A DNA stretch of 13,503 bases from UBA1573 sp016794285 (GCA_016794285.1 JAEUKO010000055.1:1-13503), one strand, 5' to 3'. Shown: positions 1 to 7,694, numbered from the stretch's first letter. Made by a program: numbers and translations. Notes: generated by a model from the letters alone, not told the origin.

Positions 1-1571
1 GGCGCAAAGGGTTTGGATTTCAGTTCGGGGTGAAATTGTACGCCGACAAACCACGGATGATCTGGAATTTCAACAATTTCAGGAAGCTGACCATCGGGGG
101 ACAACCCGCTAAACAGCAACCCTTTGCCCTCTAACCTGTCTTTATAGTCCATGTTGACTTCATAGCGGTGACGGTGGCGTTCGCTGATTTCAGGCGTACC
201 GTAAATTTCAGCAACACGGGACCCTTTTTTGAGCGCGGCTTTATAAGCCCCTAGGCGCATAGTTCCCCCCATGTCCTTATTTGCACTGCGATCAACGAGT
301 TCGTTACCTTTGACCCATTCGGTCATCAATCCCACGACAGGTTCGGAACAAGGCCCAAACTCCGTTGAATTGGCTTCCTTAAGCCCCAACAAGTTACGAG
401 TACTTTCGATAACCGCCATTTGCATTCCGAAACAAATGCCAAAATAGGGAATCTTGCGCTCTCTTGCGAATTGAACAGCTTTAATTTTCCCTTCGGTTCC
501 ACGTTGACCAAAGCCGCCAGGAACCAGAATAGCGTGGACATCCTCCAACTCGTGAATATGTCCCTCTTCCTCAAAAATTTCGGACTCGATAAATTTGAGA
601 TCAACCTTGACCCGATTGGCAATCCCCCCGTGGATGAGGGCTTCGTTCAAGGATTTATAGCTATCGGTCAGATTGGTGTACTTGCCAACAACCGCGATTT
701 TGACGCTACTTTCTGGATGCCTAACGCGATCTATGATCTCGACCCATTTGCTAAGGTCGGGCCCTTTGTCCGACGGCAGACCAAAGCAATTCAGCACCTG
801 CGTATCCAGTCCTTCCCGATGATAGGTCAACGGGACCTCATAAATAGATTTAACATCAAGGGCCGGAATAACCCGCTTGGCCGGAATGTTACAGAACAGA
901 CCAATTTTGCGAAGCTCTTCCTCTTCAATCGGACGGTCGGCACGACAAAGAAGGATATTCGGACGAATTCCCGCACTCATCAATTCCTTGACCGAGTGCT
1001 GAGTTGGCTTGGTTTTGAGTTCGCCTGCTGCTGGAATATAAGGAAGCCACGTGACATGAATAAAAATAGCCTTATCATGCCCGATTTCGTTGCTGAATTG
1101 ACGAATAGCCTCCAGATAGGGAGTGGCCTCAATATCACCAACAGTTCCGCCCGTTTCGACTAAAACAAAATCGGCACTCCCCTCTTTCTCCGAGATGAAG
1201 GATTTAATTTCATCTGTAATATGGGGAATAACTTGGATGGTAGCCCCCAAATACTCTCCCCGCCGCTCCCGTTGCAGAACGCTCATGTAAATGCGTCCCG
1301 TGGTCGTATTATCGGTTTGCGTAGCGGGACGCCCCGTAAATCTTTCGTAATGTCCAAGATCAAGGTCGGTTTCCGCCCCATCGTCCGTTACATAAACTTC
1401 CCCATGCTGGAACGGACTCATAGTCCCGGGATCAATATTGAGATATGGGTCCATCTTACACAATCGCACAGTATAGCCACGCGATTGCAACAATGCGCCC
1501 AAGGCTGCGGAGGCGAGGCCTTTTCCTAAAGAGGAGACCACGCCGCCAGTAATAAAAACATATCGTGTCAT
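1..1571 (-). CDS. pyrG: CTP synthase, 3' end cut by the window edge
   Basis: Glutamine-dependent CTP synthase, the last step of de novo pyrimidine nucleotide synthesis: UTP + ATP + glutamine to CTP, in the cytoplasm. I translated the whole minus-strand frame by hand. It is open from the ATG at 1571 through 523 codons with no stop or frameshift, and lacks roughly the last 20 residues of a ~540-residue family. The synthetase domain begins MTRYVFITGG with the P-loop GGVVSSLGKG (residues 9-18) and includes ETGGTVGDIE around residue 140. The C-terminal class I glutaminase domain has PGGFGQRG and the nucleophile elbow GICFGM with Cys380; His514 and Glu516 in FHPE complete the triad. The start lies one base after the secG stop (TGACATG on the minus strand) with no strong Shine-Dalgarno, so translational coupling to secG is likely. 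Identity is very secure. Confidence 0.97.
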   Translation of the reverse strand, partial: MTRYVFITGGVVSSLGKGLASAALGALLQSRGYTVRLCKMDPYLNIDPGTMSPFQHGEVYVTDDGAETDLDLGHYERFTGRPATQTDNTTTGRIYMSVLQRERRGEYLGATIQVIPHITDEIKSFISEKEGSADFVLVETGGTVGDIEATPYLEAIRQFSNEIGHDKAIFIHVTWLPYIPAAGELKTKPTQHSVKELMSAGIRPNILLCRADRPIEEEELRKIGLFCNIPAKRVIPALDVKSIYEVPLTYHREGLDTQVLNCFGLPSDKGPDLSKWVEIIDRVRHPESSVKIAVVGKYTNLTDSYKSLNEALIHGGIANRVKVDLKFIESEIFEEEGHIHELEDVHAILVPGGFGQRGTEGKIKAVQFARERKIPYFGICFGMQMAVIESTRNLLGLKEANSTEFGPCSEPVVGLMTEWVKGNELVDRSANKDMGGTMRLGAYKAALKKGSRVAEIYGTPEISERHRHRYEVNMDYKDRLEGKGLLFSGLSPDGQLPEIVEIPDHPWFVGVQFHPELKSKPFA

Positions 1572-1572
1572 G

Positions 1573-2025
1573 TCAATCTGCCAGAGGAACCTTTGGCTCC
1601 GATTTGGGTTTTGTTGGGGAAGGTTTGGGTGTCTCGGGAACAGCTTCTTTCTGAGTCGTAGGCTTCGGATCTTCAGTCTTAGCCTTTACCGCATCTTCCG
1701 TCTTTTTAGGCTCGTCTCCCTGAGGCACAGCCGGAGCCGTAACCGCAACAGGGGTTTTTGTTTCAGCAACAGAATCTAGGATACTTTTGGGCGCATTGCC
1801 TCGCGCTGCAATAACCGCCAAAATCAGGCTGGTTGCAAAGAAACCAATCGCTACAAAAGTTGTTATCTTGGTCAATACATTTGCGGTGGACTGAGCCGAG
1901 GCTACGTTCCCCAAGCCTCCCCCCGTTCCGAGGCCAAGCCCTCCACCTTCAGATCTTTGCAGCATAATCAAGACAATCAAAACGAGTGTCACAATCAAAT
2001 GAATAACCAGAACAACGTGTTCCAT
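1573..2025 (-). CDS. secG: SecG subunit of the SecYEG protein translocase, with long acidic/basic tail
   Basis: Small inner-membrane subunit that assists SecA-driven export through SecYE. The 150-residue protein has two hydrophobic segments (about residues 4-22 and 54-74) joined by the family's glycine-rich loop, LQRSEGGGLGLGTGGG (about 22-37). That architecture is diagnostic. After the second membrane segment comes a tail of about 75 residues made mostly of Lys, Pro, Glu, Thr and Ala (about 76-150), which makes the protein longer than the ~110-residue E. coli SecG. Such low-complexity tails occur in alphaproteobacterial SecG and have no assigned function that I know of. The start ATG has AGGA at 2032-2035 (minus strand) at good spacing. 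It sits 43 bases after tpiA and directly before pyrG, a common alphaproteobacterial order. Confidence 0.95.
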   Translation of the reverse strand: MEHVVLVIHLIVTLVLIVLIMLQRSEGGGLGLGTGGGLGNVASAQSTANVLTKITTFVAIGFFATSLILAVIAARGNAPKSILDSVAETKTPVAVTAPAVPQGDEPKKTEDAVKAKTEDPKPTTQKEAVPETPKPSPTKPKSEPKVPLAD

Positions 2026-2068
2026 AAAAATTCCTGTCCGTTATAGTAAGATTGGCAATGCCTCTTTT

Positions 2069-2812
2069 TTAGAGAGTATTCTTCGCAATCGCCAAAAACT
2101 GATCGGCCTTCAAACTCGCGCCACCAACCAAAGCTCCATCCACATTCGGAAGACAAAGGAGGGTCGCTGCATTTTCAGGTTTAACCGAACCGCCGTACAA
2201 GATACGGATTGCATCGGAATTGTCCAGTTTTTCCTGCAATGTTTTTCGAATAACTGCGTGAATTACCGCAACATCCTCTGCTGTTGGGGTTTTTCCAGTC
2301 CCAATAGCCCAAACCGGCTCATAGGCAATTACAATATTTTCATAATTTGAGGACGGGGGTATAGACCCATTGACCTGCTCGATTACGACGGCCTCAGCCT
2401 TACCTAAGTCACGCTGAGCCTCGGTTTCTCCAACACAAATGATCGTTACAAGCCCTGCTTCATGGGCTTTTTTCGCTTTCCGCGCAATCAAATCATCTGT
2501 TTCTCCGTGATATTGACGACGTTCCGAATGGCCAAGAATCACATAACGGCATCCAATGTCCTTGAGCATCGCCGCCGAAATATCCCCTGTGTAGGCTCCG
2601 TTTCCAGTTTCAGAGCAATCTTGCCCGCCTAGCCCAACCAGTGGGGAAAGACTTACCCCTACCGCGCCGATATGAACAAAGGGAGGACAGACGCAAAAAT
2701 CTACCTGCTCGGCCAAATCCGCGTTTTCTTGCATGGAAAGAGCCTCCGTCAGGCTCAAGGCCTCACGCAGAGTTCCGTTCATCTTCCAGTTTCCAGCAAT
2801 CAGTTTCTTCAT
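2069..2812 (-). CDS. tpiA: triosephosphate isomerase
   Basis: Interconverts dihydroxyacetone phosphate and glyceraldehyde 3-phosphate in glycolysis and gluconeogenesis. The 247-residue product is a complete TIM barrel. It has Asn8/Lys10 in AGNWKMNG, the electrophilic His95 in GHSERR, catalytic Glu165 in AYEPVWAIGTGK (flexible loop 6 about 166-174), and the phosphate-binding YGGSV (206-210) and GGASL (230-234). I chose the ATG at 2812 because GGAAG lies five bases upstream and the product starts at the usual family position (MKKLIAGNWK). An in-frame ATG four codons upstream, at 2824, is possible and has a poorer ribosome site. First gene of the tpiA-secG-pyrG minus-strand group, divergent from ppiD. 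Confidence 0.97.
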   Translation of the reverse strand: MKKLIAGNWKMNGTLREALSLTEALSMQENADLAEQVDFCVCPPFVHIGAVGVSLSPLVGLGGQDCSETGNGAYTGDISAAMLKDIGCRYVILGHSERRQYHGETDDLIARKAKKAHEAGLVTIICVGETEAQRDLGKAEAVVIEQVNGSIPPSSNYENIVIAYEPVWAIGTGKTPTAEDVAVIHAVIRKTLQEKLDNSDAIRILYGGSVKPENAATLLCLPNVDGALVGGASLKADQFLAIAKNTL

Positions 2813-2845
2813 GGTGGCTTCCATTTCTCAAATTTTTCTCAAGGC

Positions 2846-2874
2846 TTGGCTTTGTAATTAGTCCTGTTTATAGT
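2846..2874 (+). promoter_or_regulatory. candidate sigma-70 promoter for ppiD
   Basis: TTGGCT (2846-2851) and TATAGT (2869-2874) are separated by exactly 17 bases, which predicts a transcript starting near 2881, upstream of the AGGGG ribosome site (2896-2900) and the ATG at 2909. It overlaps the minus-strand -10 for tpiA. Inferred from consensus matching only. Confidence 0.5.
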
Positions 2875-2893
2875 GCCTGACGAATTTACTCAA
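2867..2893 (-). promoter_or_regulatory. candidate promoter for tpiA-secG-pyrG
   Basis: On the minus strand, TTGAGT (2888-2893) and TATAAA (2867-2872) resemble sigma-70 -35 and -10 boxes, but the spacer is only 15 bases, shorter than ideal. The -10 overlaps that of the opposite ppiD promoter. Sequence resemblance only. Confidence 0.35.
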
Positions 2894-2908
2894 GTAGGGG
2901 TTTTGACA

Positions 2909-4795
2909 ATGATTCTTCGGCATATGCGAAAAGGTATTTTTTCTGCCATGTTTTTAGGCTTGCTTGTTATGGGCGGCGTTGGTTTGGTTCTGACCGACTG
3001 GAACGGAATGTTTCGCGGCGGAATTACGAACACAGACCTTGCGGTTATTGACGGCGAACCCCTCAAAATTGCCGAATTTGACCAGAGTGTCCGGCGCGTC
3101 TTACGAGCACAGAATATGAACCCTGCCCAAGCGTATGAGCAAGGACTTTTAAGCAGTTTTCTACAAAGCGAGATTTTGAACCGCCTCTTTGTTCGCGAAT
3201 CGTCTCGCCTAGGCCTTGCCGTTGACGATAAATTTGTTGCAAAAAAAATCCAGAACTTGATTACCCCGTTTACTGGACAAGGAGAAACTCCCAAAGAAGC
3301 CTTGGCCCGTTTTCTACAAATGCAAGGAATGAGTGAAGCTGGATTGGTGGCAAAACTGCGCAGTGAGATTTCTACATCCCTGCTGAAAACAACACTCATC
3401 CAATCGTCTTACATTCCCTCCCAACTGGCACAGGATATTCAAAAATTTAAGAATGAAGAACGCACCGTCGAAACGGTGTTCCTCACAAACGCTAGCCTGC
3501 CAGCCCCTAAAACGCCAGACGATGAGTCTCTCAAAACTTACTATGAAACAATCAGTAGCCAATACATTATTCCCGAAACACGCTCGGCTACGATCGCTCT
3601 TCTTGACCCGAAAGGATTGTTGGACGGTGTAGAAGTCTCCGATGCTGAAATTAAAGCCACCTATGAGGAGGCTATCGAAAGTTACAAACTCCCCGAGCAG
3701 CGTATTCTTGACCAAGCCGTTTTGAGTAGCGAGAGTCAAGCCAAAACCGTTGTTGAGAAAGCAAAGGCAGGGAGTGATCTCGAATCCGCCGTCAAATCCG
3801 CAACCGGAAACACAAAGGCCTATAGTGGGAAAAGCTCTTTCCAAAAAGACGGCCTGATGAAAGAAATTGCCGAGCCTGTTTTTGCTGCCAAATCCGGCGA
3901 TGTGGTAGGTCCTATTCAAACCCCCCTCGGGTGGCACGTTCTTTTGGTAAAAGAAATTACTCCAGAGAGTACCCAGCCCCTCGAAAAAGTCTCCGAGCAA
4001 ATTCGCAAAGACCTGATGCAAAACAAATCATCTGACCAAGTTTACGCTCTAACCAGCCAGATTGAGGACCGTCTCGCGGGCGGAGAAGCTCTAGAATCTC
4101 TTGCCAAGGAATACAAGCTGACTTTGATCTCCGTTCCATCTTTTCGCAAAGACAGCAAGAACGTTCCCTCTCTCAAACCTCTTGCCAGTAACGAAGAAGC
4201 CATTATCAATTCCGCCTTTATCACTCCTCAAGGAGAAACCAGCGGGCTAAACGATTTACAAGATGGTCGTCTCTACACGCTGCGCACGGATAACGTTACT
4301 CCCGAAAAGATCAAAGACTTTAAGGACGTCCGCTCCGAAATTATCGAACGCTGGACCCGTGAAGAACGCGCCAAAGCCAATCTGGCTCAAGTTCAAACCT
4401 TCGTTGAAGACCTCAATGCTGGAAAAATCAAACTTGATAAAATATCGGCAGGCACACAAAAAGGACCCGTCACCACAAAAATCAGCCGCAGCAAGGAACC
4501 TCCCAAAACGCTTTCAGAAGATGCGTATCGCCGCTTTTTATCTACCAATGCAGAAGAGTATGCGTTTGCGGTATCCGCAGATGGAATCACCATTGGTCGA
4601 GTCACATCCATCAAACTCGGCCAAGCGTCAACTGAAGACAAAGCCCTTTCTGATACGAAAGAGGGACTGCTTGCAGATCTCAAGCAAGACAATTTGGTCA
4701 CTTATATGGAATCTCTGCAGAACAAATACAAAGTCAAGATTAACGAATCTCTGCTGAAACGAGCTTACGGCCAAACTGGCACAGAAGCGGAATAA
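2909..4795 (+). CDS. ppiD: SurA N-terminal/parvulin-type periplasmic chaperone, PpiD-like
   Basis: Membrane-anchored folding factor likely to act on proteins leaving the Sec translocon. The 628-residue product is close to E. coli PpiD in length. A short cytoplasmic N-terminus is followed by one transmembrane anchor (about residues 10-28). Next is a SurA-N-like chaperone region (about 40-190, including AVIDGEPLKIAEFDQ), and one recognisable parvulin domain (about 262-352) ending in GPIQTPLGWHVLLVKEI. The remaining C-terminal half is poorly conserved. The start at 2909 is preferred over an in-frame GTG at 2873: AGGGG lies eight bases before the ATG, and the GTG falls inside the predicted -10 box. 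The gene stands alone, divergent from tpiA and 84 bases ahead of lexA. Whether its isomerase site is active cannot be judged here; E. coli PpiD has little isomerase activity. Confidence 0.9.
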   Translation: MILRHMRKGIFSAMFLGLLVMGGVGLVLTDWNGMFRGGITNTDLAVIDGEPLKIAEFDQSVRRVLRAQNMNPAQAYEQGLLSSFLQSEILNRLFVRESSRLGLAVDDKFVAKKIQNLITPFTGQGETPKEALARFLQMQGMSEAGLVAKLRSEISTSLLKTTLIQSSYIPSQLAQDIQKFKNEERTVETVFLTNASLPAPKTPDDESLKTYYETISSQYIIPETRSATIALLDPKGLLDGVEVSDAEIKATYEEAIESYKLPEQRILDQAVLSSESQAKTVVEKAKAGSDLESAVKSATGNTKAYSGKSSFQKDGLMKEIAEPVFAAKSGDVVGPIQTPLGWHVLLVKEITPESTQPLEKVSEQIRKDLMQNKSSDQVYALTSQIEDRLAGGEALESLAKEYKLTLISVPSFRKDSKNVPSLKPLASNEEAIINSAFITPQGETSGLNDLQDGRLYTLRTDNVTPEKIKDFKDVRSEIIERWTREERAKANLAQVQTFVEDLNAGKIKLDKISAGTQKGPVTTKISRSKEPPKTLSEDAYRRFLSTNAEEYAFAVSADGITIGRVTSIKLGQASTEDKALSDTKEGLLADLKQDNLVTYMESLQNKYKVKINESLLKRAYGQTGTEAE

Positions 4796-4810
4796 TTTTT
4801 CTGCAAACAT

Positions 4811-4840
4811 TTGTTGCGTTTTAGGCTGGAATCATTTAAT
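4811..4840 (+). promoter_or_regulatory. candidate promoter for lexA
   Basis: TTGTTG (4811-4816) and TTTAAT (4835-4840) with an 18-base spacer give a plausible sigma-70 promoter. The predicted start near 4847 abuts the proposed LexA operator, which would suit autorepression. The match is moderate and unsupported by anything but position. Confidence 0.35.
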
Positions 4841-4849
4841 ACAAAAGAA

Positions 4850-4864
4850 GAACAAAACCTGAAT
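4850..4864 (+). promoter_or_regulatory. candidate LexA operator (alphaproteobacterial SOS box)
   Basis: GAAC (4850-4853), seven bases, then GAAT (4861-4864). Alphaproteobacterial LexA is known to bind direct repeats of the form GTTC-N7-GTTC, or its complement GAAC-N7-GAAC, so this site differs at one position. It lies 15 bases before the lexA ATG and just downstream of the proposed -10, where repressor binding would block transcription. Autoregulation of lexA is the rule in the family. Confidence 0.55.
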
Positions 4865-4879
4865 TAAACGGGACCAGCC

Positions 4880-5548
4880 ATGTTAACCAAAAAGCAGCGT
4901 GATCTTCTTGTCTTTATCCACGATCGAATGTCTCACGGGGACATTGCGCCGTCTTTCGAAGAAATGAAGGACGCGCTGGATCTCAAATCAAAATCCGGCA
5001 TTCATCGGCTCATTACCGGATTGGTGGAGCGTGGATACCTTTTGCGCCTGCCTAACCGCGCCCGCGCTCTTGAAGTTGTCAGATTGCCAGAAGGGGTTGA
5101 GAAAAAAAGCCCAGAGGCTTCGCCGCAATCCCTAAAAAGCAAAATCAATGATCTGGTTGGGGAAATAACCCAGCTCCCCCTACTCGGCAAGATCGCTGCG
5201 GGAACCCCGATTGAAGCCATTCAACATGAGGGGGACACCTTTGAAGTCCCCGCCTCTTTGCTCGGATCAGGGGAGCATTACGCCTTGCGCGTTGAAGGAG
5301 ATTCGATGATTAACGCAGGAATTCATGATGACGATGTTGTTATCATTCGCCGCACACCACAGGCTCCCGATGGCCGCATTGTTGTTGCGTTGGTCGATGG
5401 GCAAGAAGTCACCCTCAAAAGACTCTATCGCCGCGAAGGAAAAATTATTCTGGAACCCGAGAACGATGCTTATAAACCTCGCGTTCTGACTCCTGACCGC
5501 GTCCAAATTCAGGGAGAGCTATCTTCCCTTATCCGAACCTACCACTAG
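4880..5548 (+). CDS. lexA: LexA repressor, SOS response regulator
   Basis: Transcriptional repressor of DNA-damage genes that cuts itself when stimulated by RecA filaments. The 222-residue protein has an N-terminal winged helix (about 1-68; recognition region around LKSKSGIHRLITGL, 35-48). This resembles the alphaproteobacterial type rather than the E. coli one. A linker of about 30 residues leads to the S24 peptidase domain. The cleavage site is Ala107-Gly108 in KIAAGTP, the nucleophile is Ser142 in VEGDSM, and the general base is Lys180 in TLKR, so autocleavage should be intact. GGGA (4870-4873) lies six bases before the ATG. A candidate SOS box (4850-4864) suggests self-repression. The 3' end overlaps the convergent comEC by 30 bases. 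Confidence 0.97.
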   Translation: MLTKKQRDLLVFIHDRMSHGDIAPSFEEMKDALDLKSKSGIHRLITGLVERGYLLRLPNRARALEVVRLPEGVEKKSPEASPQSLKSKINDLVGEITQLPLLGKIAAGTPIEAIQHEGDTFEVPASLLGSGEHYALRVEGDSMINAGIHDDDVVIIRRTPQAPDGRIVVALVDGQEVTLKRLYRREGKIILEPENDAYKPRVLTPDRVQIQGELSSLIRTYH

Positions 5549-7681
5549 GGTGTGTTTTGTGGGCTTCTCCGTCCACGGGCGATGCCCCCTAGTCTCTTCA
5601 ACTGTCGTGATTTGCCCACGAACCAAAGAAAAGGCTCCGGTTTTTCTAAGTCTTCGCAGGTCATAGACTTTCTCCGGCGAACAAGAAGGGGCGGCAAAAT
5701 AAATCGGTGTAATAACCAGATCAGCCCATGCGCAATCTGCCGCCAAGGCATAGGCTGATTTTCCAAAGACAATCTTTTTGCCGCCCGTTTCGATACGGCA
5801 CGCTTCGCCATCACAGGCAACCACAGCGGTTTTTCCAATCTTCAACTGGCCTTCTCGTGGAAAGTAAAGCGGTTTGAAAGCCGGCCCATACCCCAACCGC
5901 CGCAGCCATGTCTCGGCTTCAAATTTTCCTGTTCGCGCAGAAGACAAGGCAAGATCATCACCGCTGCGCACCAGAAGGAGATTGGCTTCACTTGATACAA
6001 TCAGGTCGGGACTATCCCGAAGAGAGGAAACTCCGACCAAAAGAAGAGCCAAAACCAAAGGAAAAACCGCCAAGCGGCGGAGGCGTCCTTCAAACAAAAA
6101 CGCGATCAGAGCCGCCACCGAAAAAAGGACAAGGGAGGAAAACGGAATTGCCGGAAGGTTAAGAGCTGCCCCGGGCAATGATGCAACCCCCCGCGCAATG
6201 ACCAACATCCACTCAACGCCGTGCCCCATAATTTGCAGCGGCCAATCCGCGTACCCAAAGGGCATAAGCAGAAACGAAACAATGAGCATCGGCATGATGA
6301 TAAGGCTTGAAAGCGGAATAGCCAACCCATTGGCCAGCACGCTATAAACCGCCACCTGCTGAAAGTGATAGGCCGCAAAAGGAGCCGTAGCAAACGATGC
6401 AACCAGTGTTGTTGAAAGAGCCCCAACCACATACAGGATAATTCGCCGCAGGACACCAGAGTCCCTATTCCATGCCAGCCAATAAGGCCGCATGAAATCA
6501 GCAAGGGCGACAAGAGCCACCACAGCCCCAAAGGACATTTGGAAACTCGCACTCCAAATACTTTCAGGAAAAACCAACAGGACAACCCCTGCGGCAAAGG
6601 CAACCATGCGCATTGAAAACGGCGAACGGTCCAACATAATGGCAAGAAGCGCAATCCCCGTCATCAACATGGCGCGGTAAGTTGGAACCGATGGGACCAC
6701 CAAGGCAACGTAGAGAAGACAGGCAATCAGAGCAACGAAGGCCGCTATTTTTTTGATAGGCCACCTCAAAGCAATATAAGGGATGGTAGAAAGAAACAGC
6801 CGCACCAGAAAGAAAAAAGGCGTCGCCACCATCGCCACATGAAGACCCGAAATAGAAATAATATGCGCAAGACCGGACAATCGCAGAGCCTTCCAGTCTT
6901 CCTCAGCAATAGCCGCTCGCTCTCCGGTCATCAGAGCCGATACAATTCCGGCCACACTTTGAGGAACTTTTTGGTTGATTTCTTCTGAAATTTTCATCCG
7001 CAAGCGTTCTAGGAAAAAGTGTCTCTCTTCCTCTGGCCTCGCCAGAATTTCCGCCTCACTCAAAGCAAACCCCAACGCACCTATTCCTTGAAAGAAGAAG
7101 AACCTTTGGAAATCAAAAGCCTCTGGCATAACAGGAGAGGATGGGGGATGAAGTTTGGCCAGAACCCGAACACGTTCCCCCAAATCTGCTTCAATCTTCG
7201 TCCGAAAAGTTAGCCTAACTTTTCGGGGCGTCTCCTCTGGCTGCCATTTTTCGATAACCACATCATCCAAAATAAACAACCACCCCTTGGCATCTTCTTT
7301 GGCTTCGCGGTGAATGACAACCCCTTCCAGCAAAACCGGACGGGTTTCATGAACCAGAACCGGAGCCTTTACCAAATACGTTCCCAACTGCGCCGCCGAT
7401 GCCCCAAGCACCGTCCAAAAAAGGATGGAAGCCAGTAAAAAAGGCAAGAACCACTTCTCCGGCTCATCGCGGCGATGAAATCGCCAGAGCATGGCCAGCC
7501 AAAAACTGACCGATGCGGACAGACCAGCACCCGTTACCGTGAAAGACGGTTCGGCGGCAAGATCAAAATAAAGAGCGGACCCCAACCCCAAAAACACAGG
7601 AATCCACAAGAGCAAAGCCTCCCTTTGCCCTCCAAGCTCATTCGCAATTGTCTCACTTATTTTGCCCCAAGCAAAATTCAC
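5519..7681 (-). CDS. comEC: ComEC/Rec2-type DNA uptake channel protein, no metallo-hydrolase motif
   Basis: Polytopic inner-membrane protein of the ComEC/Rec2 family, which carries transforming single-stranded DNA into the cytoplasm. The 720-residue product has a hydrophobic start, a soluble OB-like DUF4131 region (about 105-215), and the Competence domain (about 245-530). The latter includes LMTGER (250-255) and the hallmark HIISISGLHVAM (273-284), with many membrane helices. The C-terminal region (about 555-720) lacks the HxHxDH metal site of the Bacillus-type beta-lactamase domain, as is usual for shorter proteobacterial forms. I chose the GTG at 7681 because AGGGGG lies seven bases upstream; a TTG at 7735 would extend the protein 18 residues into the gltX start. 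Having the gene does not prove natural competence: pilus and other com genes are not in view. Confidence 0.92.
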   Translation of the reverse strand: MNFAWGKISETIANELGGQREALLLWIPVFLGLGSALYFDLAAEPSFTVTGAGLSASVSFWLAMLWRFHRRDEPEKWFLPFLLASILFWTVLGASAAQLGTYLVKAPVLVHETRPVLLEGVVIHREAKEDAKGWLFILDDVVIEKWQPEETPRKVRLTFRTKIEADLGERVRVLAKLHPPSSPVMPEAFDFQRFFFFQGIGALGFALSEAEILARPEEERHFFLERLRMKISEEINQKVPQSVAGIVSALMTGERAAIAEEDWKALRLSGLAHIISISGLHVAMVATPFFFLVRLFLSTIPYIALRWPIKKIAAFVALIACLLYVALVVPSVPTYRAMLMTGIALLAIMLDRSPFSMRMVAFAAGVVLLVFPESIWSASFQMSFGAVVALVALADFMRPYWLAWNRDSGVLRRIILYVVGALSTTLVASFATAPFAAYHFQQVAVYSVLANGLAIPLSSLIIMPMLIVSFLLMPFGYADWPLQIMGHGVEWMLVIARGVASLPGAALNLPAIPFSSLVLFSVAALIAFLFEGRLRRLAVFPLVLALLLVGVSSLRDSPDLIVSSEANLLLVRSGDDLALSSARTGKFEAETWLRRLGYGPAFKPLYFPREGQLKIGKTAVVACDGEACRIETGGKKIVFGKSAYALAADCAWADLVITPIYFAAPSCSPEKVYDLRRLRKTGAFSLVRGQITTVEETRGHRPWTEKPTKHTLVVGSDKGR
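7202..7226. repeat. perfect 12+1+12 inverted repeat inside comEC
   Basis: CCGAAAAGTTAG (7202-7213), a single C (7214), then CTAACTTTTCGG (7215-7226), the exact reverse complement. It lies in the comEC reading frame and encodes the stretch RKVRLTFR near residues 153-160. No run of T follows on either strand, so it is not a typical intrinsic terminator. Function unknown. Confidence 0.9.
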
Positions 7682-7688
7682 GCGAATA

Positions 7689-7694
7689 CCCCCT
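7689..7694 (-). promoter_or_regulatory. ribosome binding site that fixes the comEC start
   Basis: On the minus strand, AGGGGG is followed by seven bases and the GTG at 7681. This is the strongest Shine-Dalgarno near the comEC 5' end, and it favours the GTG over the in-frame TTG at 7735, which has no comparable site. Confidence 0.7.

Noticed and set aside
420..1163. Plus-strand open frame of 247 codons antisense to pyrG
   Set aside because: It is codon-aligned with the pyrG frame and arises from its codon use; the translation resembles no family and pyrG is complete across it.
3314..4021. Minus-strand open frame of 235 codons within ppiD
   Set aside because: Antisense shadow; the product is Phe/Cys/Gly-rich without a domain, and ppiD is convincingly coding here.
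4801..4825. Possible ppiD terminator (GCAA...TTGC near 4803-4817, then GTTTTA)
   Set aside because: The stem needs a bulge and a two-base loop; too weak to call.
5519..6000. Metallo-beta-lactamase-like domain at the ComEC C-terminus
   Set aside because: No HxHxDH or other metal ligands are visible in the translated C-terminal segment.
6106..6654. Minus-strand open frame of 182 codons inside comEC in another frame
   Set aside because: Trp/Cys/Arg-rich translation typical of an out-of-frame reading of membrane-protein codons.
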